Positions 55,295-64,000 of a DNA stretch of 64,000 nt are shown one piece after another. The stretch comes from Bathynomus jamesi (taxonomy: Eukaryota > Arthropoda > Malacostraca > Isopoda > Cirolanidae): assembly GCA_023014485.1 (NCBI GenBank), contig JAJOZX010000088.1, positions 1,719,001 through 1,783,000 on the forward strand, written 5' to 3'. Both the position numbers and the translations under genes were made by a program. Each line of letters opens with the position of its first letter. Position 1 is the stretch's first letter. The notes under the pieces are model-generated. The model had not been told where the DNA came from, ran no database searches, and saw only the letters and a list, made by a program, of their open reading frames with translations.

Positions 55295-55314
55295 TAGGTT
55301 AGGTTAGGTTAGGT
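55295..55314 (+). repeat. Interstitial (TTAGG)n
   Basis: Four perfect TAGGT units directly at the end of the partial third 227-bp unit. Confidence 0.75.
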
Positions 55315-55490
55315 CTCTTACATATAAAAACCCATTCACTAAGAGCATTGGCTTTCCTTTCTCACTAGAAACAAACTTAAATTAGTACACTTAATTTTAA
55401 ATAATATTTTGGGAAAACTGAGTAAATGGAAATATTATTTGGATTCCTTTATTTGAACAAAACTCTCGCTCTCTTTCTATATATATATAT

Positions 55491-56243
55491 AGGGTGGGCC
55501 GTAAGTTTCCATACATAGGAAAAATTAAACGTTTGTTTTTATGTTTCAGATACCCTAAGAATATGCGTTTGACGTAAGATCTTGTTTACTGATGAAGTAA
55601 ATTTTTACGTCAATGGAGAGGTTAATCGGCAAAACATACGTTATTGGAGTAATGCTAACCCTAACTGGCTGAGTCCGACGAAGATGCAAGGTGCCGGTAA
55701 AGTGATGGTGTGGGCCGGGATATGGGGTGACAGAATTATTGGACCAATTTATGTCAGTGGAAATCTTAATGCCGAAAGGTATCTTAACATGTTGCAAGAA
55801 GAGATTTTCCCATCCCTGCTAAACGAGGAAGATAACTTCCCAATTTACTTCCAGCAAGATGGAGCTCCACCTCATTATGGTCTTCACGTGCGTCGGTATT
55901 TGGATCAGCAGTTTCCGGATGCTTGGATTGGTCGGCGTGGTCCTGTGGAGTGGCCTCCCAGATCCCCAGATCTCACCCCCTTGATTTCTATCTTTGGGGG
56001 CACTTGAAGGCCATGGTGTATCAGGAAAAGATACGAGACATAAATCATCTAAAGGAACGTATCACCAACGCCATTACAAGCATAACGTCAACTGTGCTAA
56101 TGCGTGTTCATCAACAGTGGGGAACACGTATTGAAATGTGTTTTCAAAACAATGGCAACCATGTACAGCATATTATATAAATAAAAATGGTTGTCCATAA
56201 AAAAATGCTTATTTTTCCTATGTATGGAAACTTACGGCCCACC

Positions 56244-56245
<2 letters not shown>
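55491..56245 (+). mobile_element. DD41D-type element, internal deletion derivative
   Basis: TIRs of about 33 bp, almost perfect: AGGGTGGGCCGTAAGTTTCC ... and complement GGAAACTTACGGCCCACCCT. Flanks are TA-rich. It lacks the transposase N-terminal third. Confidence 0.88.
55555..56180 (+). pseudogene. DD41D transposase, catalytic domain only
   Basis: Starts within the catalytic domain (FTDEVNFYVNGEVNRQN, first Asp present). Second Asp in FQQDGAPPHYG. After a one-base loss near 55980, the last Asp in [13 protein letters not shown] is found in the next frame, which then runs to HVQHII. Spacing between second and third Asp is 41 residues. The DNA-binding domain is deleted, so it is non-autonomous. 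Confidence 0.85.
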
Positions 56246-56288
<43 letters not shown>

Positions 56289-56369
56289 TTAGTACATTCA
56301 GGTATGCCTACCTTATTTCTTTCGCTGATTGTTATTTAATATAATTGTGTGTATTTCTTTCAATAACAG

Positions 56370-56560
56370 AGCTATCTAAGAATATGACACCATACAAATT
56401 ACGCGTAAATATTTTCATTGTAGAAGTAATAATAATGATAATATTAATATTTGAAGTAAACGGTGCTTTTTGCTCGAATATCTTGGACGAAAGGATTAAA
56501 CCTCGGCCGAAAAGGTCTTTAGGGACGCGATTCGAAATGCCGCAGAGTCGCCTTTTCCTC
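56370..56560 (+). CDS. Candidate secretory exon (signal peptide and KR site)
   Basis: A good 3' splice site (GTATTTCTTTCAATAACAG, ending 56369) precedes ATG 56384. The frame encodes a strongly hydrophobic leader (residues 9-25, NIFIVEVIIMIILIFEV), a likely cleavage after NGA, then a short peptide with a dibasic KR at residues 43-44 (KPRPKR, followed by SLGTRFEMPQSR), before running into (GT)n. It looks like a first coding exon of a secreted peptide precursor. No donor is clear and no homologue was recognised; chance is possible. Confidence 0.35.
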
Positions 56561-56562
56561 GT

Positions 56563-56616
56563 GTGCGTGTGTGCGTGTGTGTGTGTGTGTGTGTGTGCAC
56601 GAGTTGTTTATTCGTT

Positions 56617-56672
<56 letters not shown>
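56563..56672. repeat. (TG)n and (TA)n microsatellites
   Basis: GTGTGCGTGTGT run to 56598, then a TA tract 56619-56672. Confidence 0.95.
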
Positions 56673-56766
56673 GGGTTTGGGGAATGACGATCGTCTGTTT
56701 TGAATTGTTTCATAAATTTTCATTTCCGTTCGTTTTCCCCCACTAATATTCGAATGTTTATAATGA

Positions 56767-57446
56767 AAATTGAGTGTGTAAAATTATTTATTTGATAAAC
56801 AGAATTTAATTGGATTCATCACAACGTCAGACCATTACTTTGGTCTTATATAATTATTTTAGGAGAATTTAATAAACATAATATTAAAGTACATTTCTTT
56901 CTCATTAAAATGTTCAGGGTCACGCGGCCTGTTTTGCTTTTTTTTTTTTTTCACTACAGATTTGTTTGTGGGTACTTCTTTTATTTATTTCTTGTAGCAC
57001 TTTTGTTACCTTATTTCTATACAATAATGTCTTGAAGTGAGTGATACTGAAATCGTGTGTAATGATTCATTGAGGCAGTGAAACTCATTTTCTTTTCAGA
57101 TATGCAAGTTACCCATAAAATTTGAAGCTAAAGTAAGTAAAGAAAACTAATTTTGATGGGAGACTTGTCTTGCTAAGAAGCCTCCAAGACTAAACTTCTC
57201 TCTACTTTTTTTTTCTTCCAACGTCAGACCATTACTTTGGTCTTATATATTTATTTTAGGAGAATTTAATAAACATAATATTAAAGTACATTTCTTCCTC
57301 ATTAAAATGATGCATAATAATATATATCTAGCAAGAACAATCCGATCATTGCAAAAAAACTGGAAAGGTATGCAATTCCAGGTTTAATAATAATAAAGAT
57401 TGAGTGTGTAAAAATTATTTATTTAATAAACAGAATTTAATTGGAT
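56767..57446. repeat. Rearranged local duplication in the Polinton right arm
   Basis: Block A (ATTGAGTGTGTAAAATTATT ..., 56767-56815) and block B (AACGTCAGACCATTACTTTG ..., 56823-56908) recur as B (57219-57311) and A (57397-57446) in swapped order, same strand. That is the pattern of a tandem duplication with later deletions. Between them is AT-rich sequence without genes. Confidence 0.75.
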
Positions 57447-57462
57447 TAACTACCGTCATATA

Positions 57463-58856
57463 CAGTGCCCGCGAAAAGTATCCGATCACTCAAGAAAATA
57501 CAATATTTTCCCTTGATATTCAGAGACACGTAATTCACTTTCTATTTGTTCTAGCGACATCTGGTAACTTTGAGGTTGCTCGCTGATATGAGAGCTATCC
57601 AACGCATTCTCAAATTAGTGTTCTGGTAGCCTTCGTTGCGGGTGGCTGTGTCTCAAATTTGTCAGATTTCACTGTTTGTGTAAATTTCTTGATTTTTTTT
57701 TTTTTTTTACAGAAAGTGGTGTAAATAAATTTATATATAATGTGTGCTAAAAAACAACTTAAGAGTGATTGTCGAGGTGCTATTGTTGCTTTGCATGCAT
57801 GTGGGAAATCACAGAGACAGATAGCTAAGGAATTAAACATATCCCAAAGTACCGTTAATTTATGGGTTTCACGGGCTGAGAACAATGGTGGCCTAACCAC
57901 GCCAGTCCCTAAAAAACGATCTGGCAGACCGAGAAAAACAAATTCGCGAACAGACAAACTTATGAAACGTTTAGTATTGAAAAACCCAACAATAACTGCG
58001 AAAGAAATAAAATTTAATATGAATAATTTGTTATCTGGTGTTTCTGAACGAACTATCCAGGAGCGGCTCCAAAAAGAACTCGGATTACCATCTCGCCATG
58101 CTGCTAAGAAACCGTTCATTAATGAAAAAATGCGTAAAAAACGTGTCGCATTTTGTAAAAAATACATTCATTGGACTGTTGATGACTGGAAGAAGGTTTT
58201 ATTTAGCGATGAGTCGACATTTTTGACATTCAGAAGTTGTCCAAAAAAGGTTCACCGGCCTATTGGCTAAAATAGGATGGACCCTAAATACACCCTAAAG
58301 ACAATGAAACACCCTCCAAGTGTGATGGTTTGGGGTTGTTTCGGTTACTATGGGCGTGGAAACTTATATTTTCTTCCGAAGAACACAACTATGAATGGTG
58401 CACGGTATTTAGCAATGCTACAGGATAAACTTCCAATGGCAATGGCAATCCAAAGGACAAAAACATACATGCATGATGGTGCACCATGTCACAGGGCCAA
58501 AATAGTGACAAAATGGATTACTGACAATAAATTTGATATTTTGGATTGGCCTGGTAATAGTCCAGATCTCAATCCGATAGAAAATCTGTGGCTAATAATA
58601 AAAAATAAGGTTGAATGCCACGACACTGGCTCAGTCGAAAAATTACAAGAGGCCATCAAAAAGGTATGGTGCAAGGAAATATCAGTGGAAGTTTGCCAAA
58701 ACTTGATTAAATCCATGCCAAAACGTCTAGAACAAGTCATCCAAACCAAAGGACAGATGACAAAATACTAATATAAGGTTAGTATACATTTAAACATTGT
58801 TTTTTATGTAAAAAATACAAATTTTAAGGGTGATCGGATACTTTTCGCGGGCACTG
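57463..58856 (+). mobile_element. Tc1-like (DD34E) element, full length
   Basis: TIRs CAGTGCCCGCGAAAAGTATC and the perfect complement, with TA on both sides (57461-57462 and 58857-58858). 1,394 bp. It carries one transposase with a single stop, making it the best preserved Tc1 in the window. Confidence 0.92.
57740..58771 (+). pseudogene. Tc1-like transposase, one in-frame stop
   Basis: 344 codons from ATG 57740 (MCAKKQLKSDCRGAIVALH) in one frame, with only TAA at 58268-58270. Paired helix-turn-helix (GKSQRQIAKELNISQSTV and a second), GRPRKT AT-hook, first catalytic Asp in FSDEST, second in MHDGAPCHRAK, Glu in SPDLNPIENLW with 34 residues between them. The C-terminus ends QTKGQMTKY. All catalytic residues are intact; the stop falls between the first and second Asp. 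Confidence 0.93.
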
Positions 58857-58879
58857 TATATTGTGGTACACAATGGATG

Positions 58880-59640
58880 ATTAATATATGGTTTTCTGGG
58901 ACACATGGCGCTATCTGGCAACTGAATACATTGCGCTATCTGGCAACTCAGCCAGAATAGAGGTTTATAAAAGACCGAGAAGCTGATGAAAGAATCATTC
59001 AAGCTCGGCTCCAGCCGAGCAAGGACCTCTGGTCCTTCTCTTTCTGGCCCTTTGGGAAAACCCCTTAGAGGCCTCTTAGGTTAGGTAAACGAAAATAACT
59101 TGGGGGAGAACTCCGCCTCCAAGTTGCATGCCTTGCAATCAAAGGCCACTACTCTCTCTCTCTCTCTATCTCTCCTTCAGGTGTTTCTCTCTCTCCTTCA
59201 GGTGTCTCTCTCTCCTTCAGGTGTCTCTCTCTCTCTCCTTCAGGTGTCTCTCTCTCCTTCAGGTGTACCCCTCCCCCTTGGCTCAGCCAACTGGCTGATT
59301 CTGGCTGATTAGGAGCCTATAAAACAACGCCTACTCGGCTGAAGTCTTAATATGCACTTGGCTCCTGCCAGGTGAACACCTCTCCTCCTTTCTCTCCTCC
59401 TTTCTCTCTGGCCCTTTGGGGGGAATAGCTTGGGGGAGAACTCCAATGCCCCTTGCAACCCCGGTTGGCAACAAAGGCCAGTACTCTTTTTTTCTTTTTT
59501 TTTCTTTTTTCTTTTTTTATTTTTTTTTTATTTTTTTGGCAACACCCCACCCCCCTTTGCAACAACCCCCACCACCCTTTGCAACATTTCATAATAACTT
59601 GCAACATTCTTGCACTCTCCCCTTTTGCGGCTATACTACT
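58880..59640. repeat. Polinton right terminal inverted repeat
   Basis: Inverted counterpart of 39759-40262, longer by internal duplications. It contains a CTCCTTCAGGTGTCTCTCT minisatellite (about 59170-59268), TATAAAA at 58966-58972 and 59318-59324 (plus strand, pointing outward), a pyrimidine tract, and TTTGCAACAACCCCCACC units near the tip. Confidence 0.85.
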
Positions 59641-59792
59641 TGGCGCCTCCACTTTTGGGAATTAAAATCAAAATATATCCGCTCGCTCCAAGAAAGGGGA
59701 CAGAATTTCACTTTATGAATACGGTTAAATTAAGGTAATTTAAGTTAGGCTAGTTCATTTATACAAGAAAATAAAAGGCACTTTTATTTATG

Positions 59793-59833
<41 letters not shown>

Positions 59834-59836
<3 letters not shown>

Positions 59837-60738
59837 GGCGTCCCAAAAAAATGTATACACACTTTAAATAATTATAAAGGCAGTGTTTATTAAAATACAT
59901 TTCATTTTCAAAATGTAATAGAATCTACAGACATTATTTAATTGTTTTGTCAACGCCTGTTTTCAAACTGACGTCCGTTCTGGTCCAGGCACTGCTGATA
60001 ACGCGAAACAATGGAATCGCAAACATCACGAAACATTTCGTTTGGTATTTGTGTGCATTCTCGTTCAATGGCTGCTCTCAATTCAGCGACTGTTGCAGGT
60101 TTTATAGAGTAGACTTTGTCTTTTAAGTATCCCCATAAAAAAAAGTCTAGTGGTGTGAGGTCTGGTGAACGCGGAGGGTATTCTACGAAACCCTTCGTCC
60201 AATCCACATCCACATCGTGCCAAGTACCACTCGCAATACTCCACTCTTCGGTCCGGATCATCTTCATTAATAGCATGGACTAATCTTGGAATGTAACTTT
60301 TCCATTGACAGCGCTTCAAAATGCGTTGGACAGACGATTCTGAAATTCCTACCTCACGACTCGCTTGCCGCACAGATTTTCTTGGACTTTGGTGATACGT
60401 TTCCAGTACTCTTTCTTGCTTTGTGGGGCTTGTCGATGTCCGTGGTCTTCCGGAACGCTTCTTGTGGACATTCTGAACAGTTCCATCGGCTTCAAACTTA
60501 TCTCTAATTCGAGTGATGGTAAGTCGCGTTGGTGGATCTGTTTGAAACTCCCTCCTAAACTGTCTTTGCACTTCAACTGCGTTTTCACACTTCCAGTAGC
60601 ATTTTAGAATGAATTTCTTTTGTTCAAAGCTTAGTCTGACTGCCATTGTTAATTCTAATGGGTTTAACTTGGAAAGAAAGAAACATCAATTGAGCTATCA
60701 GCTGTTAAAGTGTGTATACATTTTTTTGGGACGCCCTG
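59834..60738 (-). mobile_element. DD41D-type element, internal deletion derivative
   Basis: TIRs CAGGGCGTCCCAAAAAAATG ... and perfect complement, TA on both sides (59832-59833 and 60739-60740). 905 bp. Confidence 0.92.
59950..60646 (-). pseudogene. DD41D-type transposase with catalytic core deleted
   Basis: The N-terminal part starts at ATG 60646 ([18 protein letters not shown]) with helix-turn-helix, GRPRTS AT-hook and a second DNA-binding region ([19 protein letters not shown]). At EWYLA the sequence jumps to the C-terminal part ([29 protein letters not shown]) in another frame. About 110 residues holding the first two catalytic Asp are missing. With its ends intact it could still have been moved in trans. 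Confidence 0.9.
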
Positions 60739-60741
60739 TAT

Positions 60742-61902
60742 ATATGGGAATGAACTCAGAATGGTTCCCTGAGGTATTTTATGATACACACAGACCGTGC
60801 ATGGAACAAGAAACTCTTCTAGGATAATTAAATCCACTATAGTCCGAATGAGTAATGGTAAATGAGAAATACCATAGTTTTTCTTTTTCATGATGCTAGC
60901 CCGACGTGGGCAACGGGTCACTCGCAAAGAGGTCCCATAAATATAGCTTCCCTCACCAGCTATCTGCAAAGCAGACAGGGTCCAGCTTTGGGATAAGGAT
61001 CAAGGGTTTAAAGCAGCCTAGCCCTGCTACATTTAGAACCTCAATATAAGCAAAAGACTCGCTGCCTTCACGTCAGATTGAATACGTCAAAGAAAAAGGG
61101 GTAATTATTATATTTTTAGCCAAAAACCAAAACTTAAACCTCAACTGGCAGAATTGAGCTCCCAATTTTCAAGGCACATAACACGTCCGTTTCAAAATGG
61201 GAATGAACTCAGAATGGTCCCCTGAGGTTTTTTATGATTCACACAGACCGTGCATGGAACAAGGAACTCTTCTAGCTGGTGAGGGAAGCTATATTTATGG
61301 GACCTCTTTGCGAGTGACCCGTTGCCCACGTCGGGCTAGCATCATGAAAAAGAAAAACTATGGTATTTGTCATTTACTATTACTCATTCGGACTATAGTG
61401 GATTTAATTATCCTAGAAGAGTTCCTTGTTCCATGCACGGTCTGTGTGTATCATAAAAAACCTCAGGGGACCATTCTGAGTTCATTCCCATCTTGAAACG
61501 GATGTGTTATGTGCCTTGAAAATTGGACGCTCAATTCTGCCAGTTGAGGTTTAAGTTTTGGTTTTTGGCTAAAAATATAATAGTTACCCCTTTTTCTTTG
61601 ACGTATTCAATCTGACATGAAGGCAGCGAGTCTTTTGCTTATATTGGGGTTCTAAATGTAGCAGGGCTAGGCTGCTTTAAACCCTTGATCCTTATCCCAA
61701 AGCTGGATCCTCTCTGCTTTGCAGATAGCTGGTGAGGGAAGCTATATTTATGGGACCTCTTTGCGAGTGACCCGTTGCCCACGTCGGGCTAGCATCATCA
61801 AAAAGAAAAACTATGGTATTTGTCATTTACCACTACTCATTCGGACTATAGTGGATTTAATTATCATAGAAGAGTTCCTTGTTCCATGCACGGTCTGTGT
61901 GT

Positions 61903-61905
<3 letters not shown>
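60742..61905. repeat. Large nested fold-back repeat, family F
   Basis: 60747-61330 and about 61338-61905 are inverted copies with extra inner repetition: block A (GGAATGAACTCAGAATGG ... AACTCTTCTAG) occurs at 60747 and 61199 forward and at about 61410 and 61870 reversed. Block C (about 300 bp, ending CAAGGCACATAACACGTCCG) occurs at 60890-61195 and reversed at 61493-61815. An ORF of 99 codons across it is by-product of the repeat. Confidence 0.85.
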
Positions 61906-61941
<36 letters not shown>

Positions 61942-61971
61942 TATATATATATTATATATATATATATATAT
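61906..61971. repeat. (TA)n microsatellite, imperfect
   Basis: TA tract with three AT phase slips, between family F and LINE C. Confidence 0.95.
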
Positions 61972-64000
61972 GACTCCAAAATTAAGTAACTGAAAAGATA
62001 ACAACATCAGAAAAATATTAAATGATAAACTGCAGAGTATCGATTGCGTCATACAGGAACAAATTGAGAAGCATACAGAAAAAGAAGAAGGCGACGCAAT
62101 AGAGGCGATAAAAGTTAATTCAAAGTACTTCTATAATTTTGCAAAAAGGAAGTCGAAAAACCATGCGACTATTGGACCTTTGAAAAATGAAGACAGTGCT
62201 TTATCTGATGATCTAACAGAAGTATCTAAGATATTATGAGCTCAGTACGAATCATCTTTCAGTATCTCAAAAACTGACAAACTGATATGCGATAATGAAA
62301 CGCGTTCTTTGATGAAGAACTACAAGGGGAAAGTATAACGGACTCCGACTTTACGACAAATGATATTACACAAGCTATAGGAAAACTAAAAGCACACTCA
62401 GGCAGGACCGGACAAATGGAATGCCACACTGATCAAAAACTGCAAGAATGCAATCGCTGAGCCCCTATATTGGATATGGAGACGATCACTGGACACGGGA
62501 GAAATACTGGGCATCCTGCAGAGTGCGAACATAGTCCCAATATACTGTATAAAGGAGGAGATCGATCCGAGGCCAAAAACTACAGGCCAGTGTCGCTTAC
62601 ATCTCATCTCACTAAAATATTTGAAAGAATAGTTAGACAGAAAATCTATGGCTTTTTAGAAACTCAGAAAAAATTAAATGATAACCAACACTGGTTTCGG
62701 TCAGGCAGATCATGCCTATCACAACTAATGGAACACTACAACAACATTATTGATGCATTGGAAAGTAATGAAAATTATGATGTAATATACACAGACTTTG
62801 CCAAAGCGTTCGACAAGTGTGACCACAGAATCATAATACATAAACTGAAGTATATGGGAATAACAGGAAAAGTAGGGAAATGGATATATGATTTCCCTAG
62901 TGAGCGGCGGCAAGTCGTTACAGTACAAGTAGCATCTTCATCAGAATCAGAGGTCCTCAGCTCAGTACTACAAGGAACAGTATTAGCTCCACCACTCTTC
63001 ATAATCATGCTGACATAGATGAGGACGTTACCAGAGACAGCACAGTAACATCCTTTGCCGATGACACAAAGATCAGTAGAAAAATAAGAAACCAGAAGAT
63101 ATAGGATCTCTACAAACCGACATAAACAGAATCTTCAAGTTGACGGAAGACAAAAATATGAAGCTTAACACTGAGAAATTTCAGCTGTTACGGTACGGAA
63201 AAAGAGAAGACCTAAAATTCATGGAATATTATACCCCCAAATGGACAGGAAATTCAGAGAAATTCTAAAGCAAAAGACTTAGGGGTGTAATGACTGATGA
63301 TGCGAAATTTGAAACACAAAATAAGATAGCAGTAAACAGAGCAAAGAGAGTAACTGGGCAGATACTGGGAACCTTTAAACGAAGGGATTGGAATATAATG
63401 ATTCCTCTACTGAAAATACTGATCATACCCAAATTGGAATACTGCTCGGTCTTAACATCCCCATATAAAAAAGAAGACATTAGACAACTAGAAGGGATTC
63501 AGAGAAGCTTCACAGTCAAGATCAAGTGGTGCAAAGAACTAAACTACTGGGAAAGATTTCGCGAATTAAACCTATATTCACTGGAAAGGAGACACACACA
63601 CACACACACCATTATTTACACTTGGAAAATAATGGAGAAACTCCCTAATCTTACTCTAAACCCTGTAACTCCCCAAACAACGTGGAAAGTAGAAACGAAG
63701 ACTGTGTCGTGTTCCCAAATTAAAGGCTAGACAAGAAACATCCTTAACCCTGAAAGAAAATAGTTTTGTTGTGAGAGGACCAAAACTGTTTAATCAGCTG
63801 CCCAAACACCTAAGGAACACGAGTGGTGTTGTAGTGGACATCTTCTAAAGAAGATTAGACGCCTGGCTCAGAACAATCCCCGATGAGCCGGGCGTACCTG
63901 GCTATGTGAGGTGGAGAGTATACAAAAAACCAACTCACTACTTCACCAGGCCAACTCGAGAGGAGGGGCAACAATGAGGAATCATCGCGCGGAACATTTG
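61972..64000 (+). mobile_element. LINE C: non-LTR retrotransposon, 5'-truncated
   Basis: Starts after the TA tract in decayed ORF2 sequence and runs beyond the window end. Its 3' tail is known from the fragments at 22,779 and 24,139, which end a few bases further on. It contains an internal (CA)n run at about 63594-63609. Confidence 0.85.
62040..63965 (+). pseudogene. LINE C reverse transcriptase (ORF2), many frameshifts
   Basis: RT motifs in order: KNYRPVSLTSHLTKIFER (62575 on), FRSGRSCLSQL, IYTDFAKAFDKCDHRIII, LQGTVLAPPLFIIM, then after a frameshift the catalytic SFADDTKI (about 63050-63075). The thumb and connection (PKLEYCSVLTSPYKKED, RQLEGIQRSFT) follow. The C-terminal end reads IPDEPGVPGYVRWR. 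The upstream part to 62470 is heavily broken by stops. The endonuclease is not seen. CR1/jockey-group type. Confidence 0.85.

Larger units (their letters stand above)
39759..59640 (+). mobile_element. Polinton/Maverick, complete ends, 19.9 kb
   Basis: Begins AGTAGTATAGCCGC and ends GCGGCTATACTACT, the canonical AG...CT termini. The 6-bp duplication TGGCGC is at 39753-39758 and 59641-59646, as Polintons make. It encodes protein-primed PolB, packaging ATPase, retroviral-type integrase with chromodomain, cysteine protease, and major and minor capsid proteins, so it is the provirus-like form of an adintovirus-like element. It is interrupted by a hAT-like element (48254-51511), a DD41D element (55491-56245) and a Tc1 element (57463-58856). 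Most genes have frameshifts, so it is an old, inactive copy. Confidence 0.93.

Noticed and set aside
55491..56245. Same family as the GGGTGGGCC element at 4325-5389
   Set aside because: The tips agree for about nine bases (GGGTGGGCC) but diverge afterwards, and the proteins belong to different transposase groups.
59100..59718. ORFs rich in Ser-Leu and Phe in the right TIR
   Set aside because: They are translations of pyrimidine-rich minisatellites.
61197..61496. 99-codon ORF in the fold-back repeat
   Set aside because: It crosses inverted blocks that read equally well in other places. No domain.

Overview
This is a repeat-dominated piece of an animal nuclear genome, with no recognisable intact single-copy host gene. 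It is most likely arthropod, because (TTAGG)n-type telomere-like runs occur at about 22.04-22.08 kb and 55.30 kb. A crustacean is plausible given the very long (TA)n tracts and the density of Tc1/mariner, hAT, Helitron, non-LTR and SINE remnants, but that part is inference.

Layout. 0-11 kb: Helitron-like 3' end, a fold-back repeat, a 1.4-kb palindrome, a hAT element with hexamer-rich ends (2991-4286), a TIR element with a transposase N-terminus (4325-5389), LINE A (5908-7957) with a pogo-like element nested in its 3' UTR (7960-8929), and a second hAT family (9566-10353). 11.26-16.61 kb: a 5.36-kb element with about 170-bp TIRs carrying one long decayed gene with zinc-binding N-terminus, PIN/FEN-like nuclease motifs and a C-terminal CXC domain. 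17.8-25.5 kb: two mariners, a snap-back DD41D element and several SINEs. 25.5-32.5 kb: LINE B on the minus strand, split by a nearly intact 3.8-kb hAT and by a Tc1-like element with an exact TA duplication. 34.35-38.56 kb: a third mariner, a second Helitron-like end and a rearranged hAT copy. 38.58-39.58 kb: an isolated LTR with a possible primer-binding site.

39,759-59,640 is a Polinton/Maverick (a virus-like element related to adintoviruses). It starts AG, ends CT, has long inverted ends and is bounded by a 6-bp duplication TGGCGC. Gene order: PolB (minus), then on the plus strand packaging ATPase, a small basic protein, a conserved unknown, a chromodomain integrase, minor capsid protein, a basic glycine-rich small protein, major capsid protein and an adenain-like cysteine protease, then duplicated small early exons (minus). 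Most genes carry frameshifts. The major capsid gene is split by a 3.26-kb element with a perfect 8-bp duplication, and the right arm also carries a DD41D element and a full-length Tc1 element with one stop.

The most interesting reading is the Polinton minus strand. A TATA/CCAAT/GC-box promoter near 54.23 kb leads into an ATG exon and two duplicated exons of 288 and 117 nt, all ending in the same phase at a GTAAGT donor. A strong acceptor at 43,850 opens the PolB exon in the matching phase. This suggests that PolB is expressed by splicing over about 10 kb, as in the adenovirus E2 region. After the Polinton come another DD41D deletion derivative, a complex fold-back repeat and LINE C, which runs off the window end.
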